64,000 nt of DNA from Anabaena sp. 4-3 (lineage in GTDB: Bacteria > Cyanobacteriota > Cyanobacteriia > Cyanobacteriales > Nostocaceae). Made by a program: the position numbers and the translations under genes. The stretch lies in contig NZ_LUHJ01000024.1 in the NCBI RefSeq assembly GCF_001597745.1, positions 1 through 64,000 on the forward strand, read 5' to 3'. This document shows positions 37,068 through 46,057 of the stretch, piece by piece; position 1 is the stretch's first letter; each line of letters starts with the position of its first letter. The notes beneath the pieces were generated by a model. That model was not told the DNA's origin and made no database searches. It saw nothing but the letters and a program-made list of their open reading frames with translations.

Positions 37068-38924
37068 ATGAATCAATTTCTATTTGCAACGAGTTGGTGT
37101 GTCCCTTTATATAGCTTGCTAGGCGCACTTTTAACATTGCCGTGGGCAATAGGAATAATTCGCCGGACAGGGCCAAGACCTGCGGCCTACCTCAACTTGT
37201 TGACGACCCTTTTGGCTTTTTTGCATAGCCTATTGGTATTTAAAGATATCTGGAACAGAGAACAAGAGAATTTAGTCGTAACTTGGTTACAAGCTGCGGA
37301 TTTAAATTTATCTTTTGCCTTGGAACTTTCACCAGTCAGTATTGGGGCGACAGTATTAATCACAGGGCTGAGTCTACTGGCTCAAATTTATGCCCTGGGG
37401 TACATGGAAAAAGACTGGTCTTTAGCTCGTTTTTTCGGGCTAATTGGATTTTTTGAAGCCGCATTAAGTGGTCTAGCCATTAGTGATTCCTTGTTTCTCA
37501 GCTACGCATTGTTGGAAGTGCTGACCCTTTCTACTTATTTGTTGGTGGGTTTTTGGTATGCTCAACCTTTGGTAGTTACAGCCGCCAGAGATGCTTTTTT
37601 GACTAAGCGCGTGGGAGACTTGTTGCTGTTGATGGCTGTGGTGACGCTTGCCACTATAGCAGGTAGTTTAAACTTTTCTGATTTATATGAATGGACACAA
37701 ACAGCACAGTTAAATTCCTTGACGGCGGCGTTGTTGTGTTTGGGTTTGATTGCTGGCCCGGCTGGTAAATGCGCTCAATTTCCCTTACATTTGTGGTTAG
37801 ATGAAGCAATGGAAGGCCCGAACCCAGCTTCTGTGATGCGGAACTCCTTGGTGGTAGCTGGTGGGGCGTATGTGTTGTATAAATTGCAGCCAATCTTGGT
37901 AATATCGCCATTTGTATTGAATGCTTTAATCATTATCGGTAGCGTCACAGCAGTGGGAGCTAGTTTAGTTTCTCTCGCACAAACCGATATTAAGCGCGCT
38001 CTATCCCATTCGACAAGCGCATATATGGGTTTGGTGTTTTTAGCGGTGGGATTAGAGCAAGGAGGAGTAGCTTTGATGTTGCTGCTGACTCATGCGATCG
38101 CTAAAGCATTATTATTTATGAGTTCTGGCTCTGTCATTTTTACCACCCACAGCCAAAACATGACCGAAATGGGCGGTTTATGGTCGAAAATGCCAGCAAC
38201 TACCACCGCTTTTGTTGTCGGTGCAGCCGGAATGGTCACACTTTTACCACTAGGTAGCTTTTGGGCAATGCTAGCCTGGGCTGATGGTTTAGTCCGAGTC
38301 ACCCCTTGGGTAATTGCCATTTTAACCATAGTCAACGGCTTAACCGCCTTAAACTTGACCAGAGTATTTAGATTAGTATTTTGGGGTCAACCACAACAAA
38401 AAACCCGTCGCGCCCCGGAAGTAGGCTGGCCGATGGCTTTCCCAATGGTGACACTCACAATTCTGACTTTACTACTACCCTTAATGTTACAGCAATGGTA
38501 CTTACTACCAACGTGGGAAAGTATTGATTGGTATGTAGTGTTAGTGTTGGTGTCTTCTACTGTCACTGGCGTAGTTATCGGGTCGATTATTCATCTGCAC
38601 AAAGCTTGGTCTAGGTCAAACATGATGGCTTGGCGGATGGTACAAGATTTATTGGGTTACGACTTTTATATTGACCGGATTTATCGCCTCACCGTAGTCA
38701 GTGCTGTAGCTATGTTATCGAAAATTTCCGCTTGGAGCGATCGCTATTTAGTTGATGGTTTAGTTAACTTAGTCGGTTTTGCAGCCATATTTAGCGGACA
38801 AAGCTTACGTTACAGCGTTTCTGGTCAATCCCAAGCTTATATGTTAACCATCCTAGCAGTTATCAGTGCTTTGGGATTTTTCATCGCCTGGTCATTAGGC
38901 TTACTAGATCAATTGCCTTTTTGA
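37068..38924 (+). CDS. ndhF4: NDH-1 subunit NdhF4 (CO2-uptake type)
   Basis: A 618-residue proton-pumping-type subunit of the NDH-1 complex, of the NdhF (subunit 5) family. It has about 15-16 membrane segments. The antiporter core shows GPAGKCAQFPLHLWLDEAME (about 230-249), GPNPASVMRNS and KRALSHSTSAYMG. The gene order ndhF-ndhD-cupB identifies it as the F4 member of the constitutive CO2-uptake complex NDH-1MS-prime (with CupB), which sits in the thylakoid membrane. The ATG is at 37068. Confidence 0.92.
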   Translation: MNQFLFATSWCVPLYSLLGALLTLPWAIGIIRRTGPRPAAYLNLLTTLLAFLHSLLVFKDIWNREQENLVVTWLQAADLNLSFALELSPVSIGATVLITGLSLLAQIYALGYMEKDWSLARFFGLIGFFEAALSGLAISDSLFLSYALLEVLTLSTYLLVGFWYAQPLVVTAARDAFLTKRVGDLLLLMAVVTLATIAGSLNFSDLYEWTQTAQLNSLTAALLCLGLIAGPAGKCAQFPLHLWLDEAMEGPNPASVMRNSLVVAGGAYVLYKLQPILVISPFVLNALIIIGSVTAVGASLVSLAQTDIKRALSHSTSAYMGLVFLAVGLEQGGVALMLLLTHAIAKALLFMSSGSVIFTTHSQNMTEMGGLWSKMPATTTAFVVGAAGMVTLLPLGSFWAMLAWADGLVRVTPWVIAILTIVNGLTALNLTRVFRLVFWGQPQQKTRRAPEVGWPMAFPMVTLTILTLLLPLMLQQWYLLPTWESIDWYVVLVLVSSTVTGVVIGSIIHLHKAWSRSNMMAWRMVQDLLGYDFYIDRIYRLTVVSAVAMLSKISAWSDRYLVDGLVNLVGFAAIFSGQSLRYSVSGQSQAYMLTILAVISALGFFIAWSLGLLDQLPF

Positions 38925-38931
38925 TAGTGCT

Positions 38932-39005
38932 GAGTGGTGAGTGCTGAGTGAAGAATTATCTTATTTCCCCAGTCCCTTCCAGTCCCCAGTCCCTAGTCCC
39001 CTTGC
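38932..39005. repeat. Short tandem repeats between ndhF4 and ndhD4
   Basis: gtgctgagtggtgagtgctg (38928-38947) followed by ccccagtccctagtcccc-type units (about 38980-39001). These are the same families as at 19560, 33490 and 63920. They fill the whole spacer between two genes that must be co-expressed. Confidence 0.55.
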
Positions 39006-39017
39006 TCATGTTTGCTT

Positions 39018-40520
39018 ATGCTAAGTGCCTTAATTTTTGCCCCTTTATTGGGTGCGCTATTAGTTGGTTTATTACCTGCTGGCGTGAATGGGAAATTTTC
39101 CCGTAGTCTAGCTTTGGGGGTGGCGAGTTTCACTTGTGTGTGGTCGGTGGTACTCGCTAGCCAATTCAATCCAGGGGAAGTTAGTCAACAGTTTACAGAG
39201 TTTCTACCCTGGATAGATGTCTTGGGATTAAATTATAATCTAGGTGTAGATGGCTTATCTTTGCCATTGCTCGTGTTAAATGGGTTATTGACTGCCATAG
39301 CCATCTATAGCAGTGATGAATCTCTGCAACGCCCGCGATTTTATTACTCTTTGATTCTGATTTTAAGTGCTGGAGTCAATGGTGCATTTCTCGCCCAGGA
39401 TTTATTGCTATTCTTCTTGTTTTACGAGTTAGAATTGATTCCCCTGTATCTGTTGATAGCCATTTGGGGCGGTGCTAGACGGGGTTATGCAGCTACAAAA
39501 TTTCTGATTTACACTGCTGTTTCTGGGATATTGATTTTAGCTAGTTTCCTCGGCTTGGTGTGGTTGAGTGATGCTGGTAGTTTTGCCTTAGCATCGATAA
39601 ACGCTAAATCGCTACCCTTAGCAACACAGTTGTTACTGCTGGGGGGAATTTTAATTGGTTTTGGCATCAAAATGCCTTTAGTTCCCTTGCACACTTGGCT
39701 ACCAGATGCTCACGTTGAAGCTTCTACACCGATATCTGTGCTACTGGCGGGTGTGTTGTTGAAGTTGGGAACTTATGGCTTATTGCGGTTTGGGATGAAC
39801 TTGTTACCGGAAGCTTGGGGGTATTTAGCCCCTTGGTTAGCAGTTTGGGCTGTGGTGAGTGTATTGTATGGTTCATCTTGTGCGATCGCTCAAACTGATA
39901 TGAAGAAAATGGTAGCCTATAGTTCAATTGGACACATGGGCTATGTCTTACTAGCCGCCGCCGCCGCTACACCATTAAGCACCTTGGGCGCAGTCATGCA
40001 AATGATTAGCCACGGTTTGATTTCTGCCCTGATGTTTTTATTAGTGGGAGTTGTGTATAAAAAAGCTGGTAGTCGTGATTTAAATGTAATTCGTGGACTC
40101 CTAAACCCAGAAAGAGGGTTGCCTGTGATTGGTAGTTTAATGGTACTAGGAGTGATGGCTAGTGCTGGAACTCCGGGAATGGTCGGCTTTATCTCGGAAT
40201 TCATTGTATTTCGGGGAAGTTTTGCAGTTTTTCCAGTACAGACTCTGATATCCATGATTGGCACTGGATTAACGGCGGTTTACTTTTTAATTCTGCTTAA
40301 TCGTGCCTTTTTTGGGCGGTTGTCTGAGCCAGTGATTAACCTACCTAGAGTTTACTGGAGCGATCGCGCACCTGCAATTATCTTAGCTATGCTAATTGTG
40401 ATTTTCGGTATCCAACCCACTTGGTTAGTACGTTGGACTGAACCAACCCTGACAGCTATGGTAAATGTAGAAAATCCAATTGCAACTGTCTCTCTAGATA
40501 AACCCAAAAGCAAAAGCTAA
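39018..40520 (+). CDS. ndhD4: NDH-1 subunit NdhD4 (CO2-uptake type)
   Basis: A 500-residue NdhD (subunit 4) family protein with about 14 membrane segments. Landmarks are NYNLGVDGLSLPLLVLNGLL, FYELELIPLYLLIAIWGG with the membrane Glu, VPLHTWLPDAHVEASTPISV and KKMVAYSSIGHMGYV. It pairs with NdhF4 and CupB in the CO2-hydrating NDH-1 complex. I chose the ATG at 39018 rather than a TTG two codons earlier. Lies 93 bp after ndhF4 across a repeat-filled spacer. Confidence 0.93.
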   Translation: MLSALIFAPLLGALLVGLLPAGVNGKFSRSLALGVASFTCVWSVVLASQFNPGEVSQQFTEFLPWIDVLGLNYNLGVDGLSLPLLVLNGLLTAIAIYSSDESLQRPRFYYSLILILSAGVNGAFLAQDLLLFFLFYELELIPLYLLIAIWGGARRGYAATKFLIYTAVSGILILASFLGLVWLSDAGSFALASINAKSLPLATQLLLLGGILIGFGIKMPLVPLHTWLPDAHVEASTPISVLLAGVLLKLGTYGLLRFGMNLLPEAWGYLAPWLAVWAVVSVLYGSSCAIAQTDMKKMVAYSSIGHMGYVLLAAAAATPLSTLGAVMQMISHGLISALMFLLVGVVYKKAGSRDLNVIRGLLNPERGLPVIGSLMVLGVMASAGTPGMVGFISEFIVFRGSFAVFPVQTLISMIGTGLTAVYFLILLNRAFFGRLSEPVINLPRVYWSDRAPAIILAMLIVIFGIQPTWLVRWTEPTLTAMVNVENPIATVSLDKPKSKS

Positions 40521-40633
40521 ATATCATGTATTTGAAAATTGGTAATTGATCATGGGAAACAACCCACGATTACCAATTATCAATTACTAAACATTATTAA
40601 AAACTATATTTTTACTATTTTGGAGAATTGACA

Positions 40634-41764
40634 ATGGTAACAATTAAAAACAAACAGAATAATCATCCATTAGCCGAATATATCGAACGTCTAAAAGCTG
40701 GACAGGCTTTATTAGCAGACAGTCCAGAGAATGTCTTAGAAGTGGTGGGGATTCTCAAAAGCTACGGCGTAGTTTTAGATGCTTATTCTAAGAATTTAAT
40801 TTATATAGCAGAAAATCAATTTTTAGTATTTTTCCCATTTTTTAAATATTTTAATGGGGAAATAAGTTTAAACAAATTATTTAGCCATTGGTGGCACGAC
40901 AGAATCAATTTTGAATACGCCGAATACTGTATGAAATCCATGATGTGGCATGGTGGAGGCGGTTTAGATGCTTATTTAGATACTAAAGAATTTCAAGAAA
41001 TAGCGCAAGCAGTTATCAAAGCGCAATTTGTAAATAATCCCTTGATATTGGGATTAAATCAACTATTTCCCGACTTTTTAATCGAACAGTTACGGGTGTC
41101 TTCTTATTACAGTGGTTTAGGACAATTTTGGCGAGTGATGGCTGATATTTTCCTTAATTTATCAGACCGCTATGACCGAGGTGAAATTAAAACCATTCCG
41201 CAAGTTGTAGACCATATTAAAGCCGGATTGGTAGCGGATGCGTTAAAGCCAATTACTTATTCTGTGAAAATTAACAAAACAGTTTATGAAATTATTCCTA
41301 AAAGTTTAGGGTTGACTTTTTTAGCAGATACCGCAGTACCTTATGTAGAAGCAGTTTTCTTTAGAGGGACTCCATTTTTAGGAACAGTTTCCTACAATGC
41401 CCAAGCTTATCAAATTCCACCGGATCAAGCGCGATTCCAGTATGGGGCATTATACGCTGATCCTTTACCGATTGGTGGTGCTGGTATTCCGCCTACATTG
41501 TTAATGCAGGATATGCGCCATTATTTACCAGAGTATCTGCATGAAGTTTATCGCCGCAGTCCCAGAGGTGAAGATGATTTGCGGGTGCAGATTTGTATAA
41601 CGTTCCAAAAATCGATGTTTTGTGTGACTACAGCCGCAATTTTAGGCTTAATGCCTCATCCTGTGGATACAGAAGACCCATCTGAGCAGAATGCTAACCT
41701 AGTTTATCTGGAAAAATGGATGGATAGATTTACAACATCACGATTGGCTGATGTTAATAGTTAA
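40634..41764 (+). CDS. cupB: CO2 hydration protein CupB (ChpX)
   Basis: A 376-residue hydrophilic protein of the CupA/CupB (ChpY/ChpX) family, which gives NDH-1 its carbonic-anhydrase-like activity and converts CO2 to bicarbonate at the thylakoid. I identify it from the text (HPLAEYIERLKAGQALLADS, MKSMMWHGGGGLDAYLD, RRSPRGEDDLRVQICITFQKS) and from its place behind ndhF4-ndhD4, which is the CupB (constitutive) set; CupA goes with ndhF3-ndhD3. The ATG at 40634 follows a TTG that is probably not used; GGAGAATTG lies just upstream. Confidence 0.93.
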   Translation: MVTIKNKQNNHPLAEYIERLKAGQALLADSPENVLEVVGILKSYGVVLDAYSKNLIYIAENQFLVFFPFFKYFNGEISLNKLFSHWWHDRINFEYAEYCMKSMMWHGGGGLDAYLDTKEFQEIAQAVIKAQFVNNPLILGLNQLFPDFLIEQLRVSSYYSGLGQFWRVMADIFLNLSDRYDRGEIKTIPQVVDHIKAGLVADALKPITYSVKINKTVYEIIPKSLGLTFLADTAVPYVEAVFFRGTPFLGTVSYNAQAYQIPPDQARFQYGALYADPLPIGGAGIPPTLLMQDMRHYLPEYLHEVYRRSPRGEDDLRVQICITFQKSMFCVTTAAILGLMPHPVDTEDPSEQNANLVYLEKWMDRFTTSRLADVNS

Positions 41765-41816
41765 GGACGAGAAAACAATTATAATTTTGTATTAGCTGTT
41801 AACAGAAACATCGCCA

Positions 41817-42674
41817 ATGCAACGCGATCGCTATCAAAATCTTGATTTGATTCAGCAATTAGACCCAGAACGCGACCATTGTCAAATTTATCATTTGATG
41901 AACGGTTATGAATTTCCCTGGGATATAACGCGCTCGTTGGAAGTTGCACTCATGCGAACTTACTGTATTCCCAGCATTTCTAAGTTATTGAATCAAACAG
42001 GGGAATTTATTCATCGTCCGCAGAAACGCTATGATGATACAAGCATTATTGTGGTTGAGATTGTCAAGTGGGGATATGATAGCGATCGCGGTAAACAAGC
42101 TTTGGAACGGATGAACGCTATCCACCGCCGCTTTAAAATTGATAACGCTGATTTTCTCTATGTGCTTTCAACCTTCGTTTATGAACCTATCCGGTGGAAT
42201 GAGCGGTTTGGTTGGCGGTTGATGTGTGAACAAGAAAAATTAGCAGCTTTTTACTTTTGGCGAGAAGTAGGTAAGCGGATGGAAATTCAAAATATCCCGG
42301 AAACCTACGCCGAATTTGAACGCTATAACCTAGACTACGAACGCCAAAACTTTCATTATTCTGATACTAATCGCCGTGTAGGGGAAGCAACCCGTGATTT
42401 ATTTTTGAGTTGGTTTCCTTGGTGGATGCGATCGCTCTTAACACCGTTCATCTATGCTTTACTAGATGATACCATGATTAATGCTTTTGGCTTTCCCCAT
42501 CCCTCGCCCTTACTGCGTTCTACTGTAGCCAGCATTTTGAAATTGCGTGCTAAATTTCTGCGGTTATTACCTCCACGCACTCAGCCGGACTTTTTTATTG
42601 ACGCACCTATCCGTACTTATCCCAAGGGTTATGAGATAGGGAAACTAGGGCCAGCAGAGAACATTGGCAAGTAG
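41817..42674 (+). CDS. MpaB/rubber-oxygenase-like (DUF2236) protein
   Basis: A 285-residue protein of the oxygenase MpaB / DUF2236 family. Visible are the N-terminal MNGYEFPWDITRSLEVALMR, a central YVLSTFVYEPIRWNERFGWR with arginine and histidine residues typical of this heme-linked family, and SWFPWWMRSLLTPFIYALLDD near the C-terminus. It is encoded 52 bp after cupB on the same strand and may share its transcript. The substrate is unknown. No membrane anchor or signal peptide is evident. Confidence 0.75.
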   Translation: MQRDRYQNLDLIQQLDPERDHCQIYHLMNGYEFPWDITRSLEVALMRTYCIPSISKLLNQTGEFIHRPQKRYDDTSIIVVEIVKWGYDSDRGKQALERMNAIHRRFKIDNADFLYVLSTFVYEPIRWNERFGWRLMCEQEKLAAFYFWREVGKRMEIQNIPETYAEFERYNLDYERQNFHYSDTNRRVGEATRDLFLSWFPWWMRSLLTPFIYALLDDTMINAFGFPHPSPLLRSTVASILKLRAKFLRLLPPRTQPDFFIDAPIRTYPKGYEIGKLGPAENIGK

Positions 42675-42681
42675 TTGATTA

Positions 42682-43422
42682 TTATACTTCTGGTTCAACA
42701 CCGAGCGATCGCAATTGAGCCATGAGGCGTTCAGCCCGTTGACGTTCTTGTTCGGCTCTTTCCTCACCAGTTAATAACAAATTACCCTGTAAATCCCACC
42801 AACGTAACCAGGGTAATTGCATATTCTGATATTCTCCCTGCCAGATACCTAACTCAACACCTAAAGGATGTATGGCATAATGTCCCCGTTCATTTGCGGG
42901 TAAGAGTTGATACTGTCCTTCAATCAGGTGATAAACTTCTACACTAGCTTTATTGACTTCATAAATACCATAGAAGGGCGGACGAATTACTTGCTCATAG
43001 ATCCAAAATTTACCCTTCCAAGGAGTTTTGTCTCGTTCCTCACTACCATCCCCAGAGACAAATTCTAAAACAATCAACGGGGCAATAAACTCGCGCCATA
43101 ACACGTAAGACCTACGGGTTTGTCCATCTAACAACGGTGGTACATTCGGGACATAAAACCAGTCGGGTGCTGCTGCGCCTTTTTCTGGCGGTTCAGTCAT
43201 GCGCCAGTAGATTCCGCTATCTTGACCTATACAATATTGCCCATCGGGATGGCGTTGTTGCAATATCGGTTTAATCGAGTCAGTAAGTAGAATGCTTTGC
43301 GGATGTTCCTGAAAGTTTTTGCCTCCGGCACGCTTCGCGAACACAAATGTACCATCGGACTCTGGTAGTTGCGTATGGTCGGGAAATGGGGTGAGGTCGG
43401 TGACTGGATTTGCAGAGGTCAT
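42682..43422 (-). CDS. Uma2 family (DUF820) protein
   Basis: A 246-residue member of the Uma2/DUF820 family, a PD-(D/E)XK-nuclease-like fold greatly expanded in cyanobacteria. Core motifs are PDWFYVPNVPPLLDG, LIVLEFVSGDGSEERDKTPW (catalytic-type E in LEFVS) and WIYEQVIRPPFYGIYEV. A C-terminal charged helix (EERAEQERQRAERLMAQLRS) follows, as usual for this group. Residues around 27-36 (VFAKRAGGKN) are encoded by a REP-like unit inserted in frame. The biological role of Uma2 proteins is unsettled. It converges with the MpaB-like gene, 7 bp away. Confidence 0.85.
   Translation of the reverse strand: MTSANPVTDLTPFPDHTQLPESDGTFVFAKRAGGKNFQEHPQSILLTDSIKPILQQRHPDGQYCIGQDSGIYWRMTEPPEKGAAAPDWFYVPNVPPLLDGQTRRSYVLWREFIAPLIVLEFVSGDGSEERDKTPWKGKFWIYEQVIRPPFYGIYEVNKASVEVYHLIEGQYQLLPANERGHYAIHPLGVELGIWQGEYQNMQLPWLRWWDLQGNLLLTGEERAEQERQRAERLMAQLRSLGVEPEV
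43321..43344 (-). repeat. REP-like unit inside the Uma2 coding sequence
   Basis: On the minus strand GTTCGCGAAGCG is followed by TGCCGGAGGCA. It aligns with the units at 21-43 and 17817-17840. The mismatches in the hairpin are paired changes (TCCC-GTA-GGGA becomes TGCC-GGA-GGCA), so the stem is kept. Confidence 0.6.
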
Positions 43423-43545
43423 AAAGCTACCTTTGCAGGGATAAGGGTTGTTTTTTTAGTTTAACAATCAAAGGGGAGGAGGGCTATACCTAGGGTTTTG
43501 CTAGCTTACCCACTCCCCTGTCAACTCATAAATGGCTTGCTGAAA

Positions 43546-44481
43546 CTATTTCACAACCACCTGATGAACTGGCGCAACACCAGCCAAATCTAAAATTTGC
43601 GGAATCAAATCTTCCCGCTTCACCGCCATGACATGGACACCATGACACAATTGCCTAGCAATTTGCACTTGTTCGGCGGCAATTTTCACGCCTTCCTGTA
43701 GGGGGTGTTTGGCTTTCGCTAACCTATCAATGATATGGTCAGGAATATTGACACCAGGAACCATGCGATTAATAAATTGAGCATTTTTCGCTGATTTCAA
43801 CAGAAAAATTCCTGCTAAAATCGGTTTATTATGGGCAGATGCTATCTTGTCCATGAACTTATCTAGTCTTTCAAAATCAGTTATTAACTGACTTTGAAAA
43901 AACTGCGCTCCCGCTTCAATTTTACGTTCAAAGCGACTTTGCAAACCTGACCAACTGGTACTTTGTGGGTCTACGGCTGCACCTGCAAATAAATCTGTTG
44001 CGCCATCTGTTAAAGGGTTATCGTTGCTATCGACACCTTGATTCATTTTGCGAATCAGTTGTAACAGTCGCACAGCTTCTAAATCAAACACTGCTTTGGC
44101 TTTAGGGTGATCACCTGCTTTTACTGGGTCGCCAGTTAAAGCTAAGATATTACGAATACCTAGCGCGTGCGCCCCCATGAGGTCAGCTTGTAAACCAATA
44201 CGGTTGCGATCGCGGCAAGCAATCTGACAAATTGGTTCAATCCCATGTTGCAACAAAATCACTGACGCTACCAACGAAGACATCCGCAACACAGCACGGC
44301 TACCATCGGTAACATTGACAGCATGAACCCTCCCCTTAAGGGTCGCCGCCATTTCAATCATGTGTGCTGGATTTACCCCTTTCGGTGGTGCTACCTCGGC
44401 GGTAACTAAGAATTCTCCCGCTTGCGCGGCTTTACGAAAATTGTTCAATGTGCTATAGCTACAGCTATGGTGATGTTCCAT
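43546..44481 (-). CDS. metF: Methylenetetrahydrofolate reductase
   Basis: A protein of about 311 residues that reduces methylene-THF to methyl-THF for methionine synthesis. TIM-barrel landmarks are FLVTAEVAPPKGVNPAHMIE near the N-terminus, NVTDGSRA, RDRNRIGLQADLMGAHALGI and ILALTGDPVKAGDHP (FAD region), and GAQFFQSQL. The ATG at 44481 is preferred; a GTG at 44523 would add 14 residues. The gene stands next to trpS and, beyond it, the hdr cluster. In anaerobes MetF can work with Hdr modules, but a divergent trpS separates them here. Confidence 0.88.
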   Translation of the reverse strand: MEHHHSCSYSTLNNFRKAAQAGEFLVTAEVAPPKGVNPAHMIEMAATLKGRVHAVNVTDGSRAVLRMSSLVASVILLQHGIEPICQIACRDRNRIGLQADLMGAHALGIRNILALTGDPVKAGDHPKAKAVFDLEAVRLLQLIRKMNQGVDSNDNPLTDGATDLFAGAAVDPQSTSWSGLQSRFERKIEAGAQFFQSQLITDFERLDKFMDKIASAHNKPILAGIFLLKSAKNAQFINRMVPGVNIPDHIIDRLAKAKHPLQEGVKIAAEQVQIARQLCHGVHVMAVKREDLIPQILDLAGVAPVHQVVVK

Positions 44482-44560
44482 AACGTTTATAAGTGGTTTC
44501 TCTTTAAGGGTATTATGAATCACACCTTAAAGGGAAACATTGGGGAATGGGGACTAATCA

Positions 44561-44595
44561 ATTCAAAATTCAAAATTCAAAATTCAAAATTCAAG
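44561..44595. repeat. Heptanucleotide tandem repeat (ATTCAAA)n
   Basis: Five consecutive copies of attcaaa (the last imperfect), upstream of metF. It is a classic short tandemly repeated repetitive (STRR) element of filamentous cyanobacteria. Shorter runs of the same unit occur near 33540, 55125 and 55175. Confidence 0.8.
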
Positions 44596-44658
44596 AATTG
44601 CTTACTCAACACTCCCCACTCAACAATCAACAACAGGACTTACGCAACTGGCATAATA

Positions 44659-44723
44659 GTAGGGTGCGTCAGATATCAACAATCTGTTTATTGACATTAT
44701 TTAAGCAGTCTGACGCACCCTAC
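44659..44723. repeat. Long perfect inverted repeat, MITE-like or terminator
   Basis: GTAGGGTGCGTCAGA (44659-44673) is exactly complementary to TCTGACGCACCCTAC (44709-44723). The 35-nt AT-rich loop makes a 15-bp stem. An acttacgca motif, often seen at ends of Nostoc miniature elements, lies just outside at about 44638. It lies directly behind the trpS stop and could terminate trpS. It is probably a non-autonomous mobile remnant. Confidence 0.7.
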
Positions 44724-44758
44724 AAGACACTCAACAATCAACAGTCAACATTCAGCAG

Positions 44759-45766
44759 TCATAAAGGCATCGAATAGCCTAAAGCTGCTTTTACGTCTCT
44801 TAAAGTTTGGTTGGCTATGGCTTCGGCTTTTTCGCGACCATCACGCAACACAGACTCTAAATAGCCTTTGTCGTCCATGATTTGCTGATATTTCTCTTGA
44901 ATGGGTTTCAAAGCATTAATCGCTGTTTCTGTCAACAATGGCTTAAATTGTCCCCAGCCCATATCTTGACACTCAGTCGCTACTTCTTCCTTAGTCTTGC
45001 CAGACAACAACATATATAATGTTAGCAAGTTGTTACACTCTGGGCGTTCTGGGTCGTCAAAAGTTAAACCCCGCACTGGGTCGGTTTTACAACGTTTAAT
45101 CTTATTCGCAATTTGGTCTGGTGGATCTAAAAGATTAATCCGGCTTAACTCTGAAGGATCAGATTTTGACATTTTGCGTGTCCCATCTGTCAAACTCATT
45201 ACCCTCGCGCCTTCCTTACGAATTAAAGGATCGGGAAGTTTCAACACAGGCTGATCCTTAGCAAATTGATGATTAAATCTATTGACAATATCCCGTGTTA
45301 GTTCCAAATGTTGTTTTTGGTCTTCACCCACTGGCACTTTATCTGCTTGGTATAGCAAAATATCAGCCGCCATCAGCACAGGATAAATTAACAAGCCAGC
45401 ACCCACATTTTCGCCTTGCTTGACTGCTTTCTCTTTAAACTGAATCATGTCTTGCAGCCAATTCAAGGGTGTGATGCAGTTGAGTAACCAAGCAAGTTCA
45501 CTGTGGGCTGAGACATGGGATTGAATAAAGATGTTGGAATATTTTAAATCAATACCACAGGCTAAATAAAGTGCAGCAATGGTGTAACTATCTGCTGCCA
45601 ATGTCGCTGGATTATGCGGTACTGTAATTGCGTGTAAATCTACGACACAAAAGAAATTATCATACTGTTCTTGGATTTCCACCCAGTTGCGAATTGCGCC
45701 TAAGTAGTTACCCAAGTGTAAATTACCAGTTGGTTGAACTCCAGAAAGAACACGCTGCTTACCCAT
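44759..45766 (-). CDS. trpS: Tryptophanyl-tRNA synthetase
   Basis: A 335-residue class I aminoacyl-tRNA synthetase that charges tRNA-Trp. The HIGH-like motif is in QPTGNLHLGNYLGA (11-24), and KMSKS is at 197-201. The segment VPVGEDQKQHLELTRDIV is typical of bacterial TrpRS. The ATG at 45766 gives the expected length. It is divergent from the hdr cluster, and its promoter lies in the 290-bp gap. Confidence 0.96.
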   Translation of the reverse strand: MGKQRVLSGVQPTGNLHLGNYLGAIRNWVEIQEQYDNFFCVVDLHAITVPHNPATLAADSYTIAALYLACGIDLKYSNIFIQSHVSAHSELAWLLNCITPLNWLQDMIQFKEKAVKQGENVGAGLLIYPVLMAADILLYQADKVPVGEDQKQHLELTRDIVNRFNHQFAKDQPVLKLPDPLIRKEGARVMSLTDGTRKMSKSDPSELSRINLLDPPDQIANKIKRCKTDPVRGLTFDDPERPECNNLLTLYMLLSGKTKEEVATECQDMGWGQFKPLLTETAINALKPIQEKYQQIMDDKGYLESVLRDGREKAEAIANQTLRDVKAALGYSMPL

Positions 45767-45973
45767 AAATTACCAGTTTATTAATCTCAAATGCCCACCG
45801 TGTAAAGTGGCAATGGCAAAACACCTTTCATTTTGACATTTTCCAGGGTAACTGACTTGAAAATCGGTAGTCCAAATTCTAGAGTCAGGAATAGGGGTGT
45901 AAACGAGAATTTTGCCCAATATCCAATCCCTCAGACAATTTTAAGAAAAATCACAAAAGTTTCCTTAATATGC

Positions 45974-46002
45974 TTGATAATATTACTATATAGTTATATA
46001 AT
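45974..46002 (+). promoter_or_regulatory. Near-consensus sigma-70-type promoter of the hdr cluster
   Basis: TTGATA (45974-45979), a 17-bp spacer, then TATAAT (45997-46002). Transcription would start near 46009, giving a leader of about 50 nt to the ATG at 46058. This excludes the longer in-frame starts at 45833 and 46001 for the first hdr gene. Confidence 0.75.
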
Positions 46003-46057
46003 GGAAAAAAGATTCAGAGGGATGTCATTCAGAAAGTGGAATGACGAGGTTTTATGT

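Noticed and set aside
44422-44777. Two plus-strand frames upstream of metF
   Set aside because: Both are translations of the attcaaa heptamer array and the hairpin element.
45833-46057. N-terminal extension of the first HdrC-like gene
   Set aside because: It overlaps the trpS upstream region and the consensus promoter, and the ATG at 46058 has its own Shine-Dalgarno. The extra residues do not look like HdrC.
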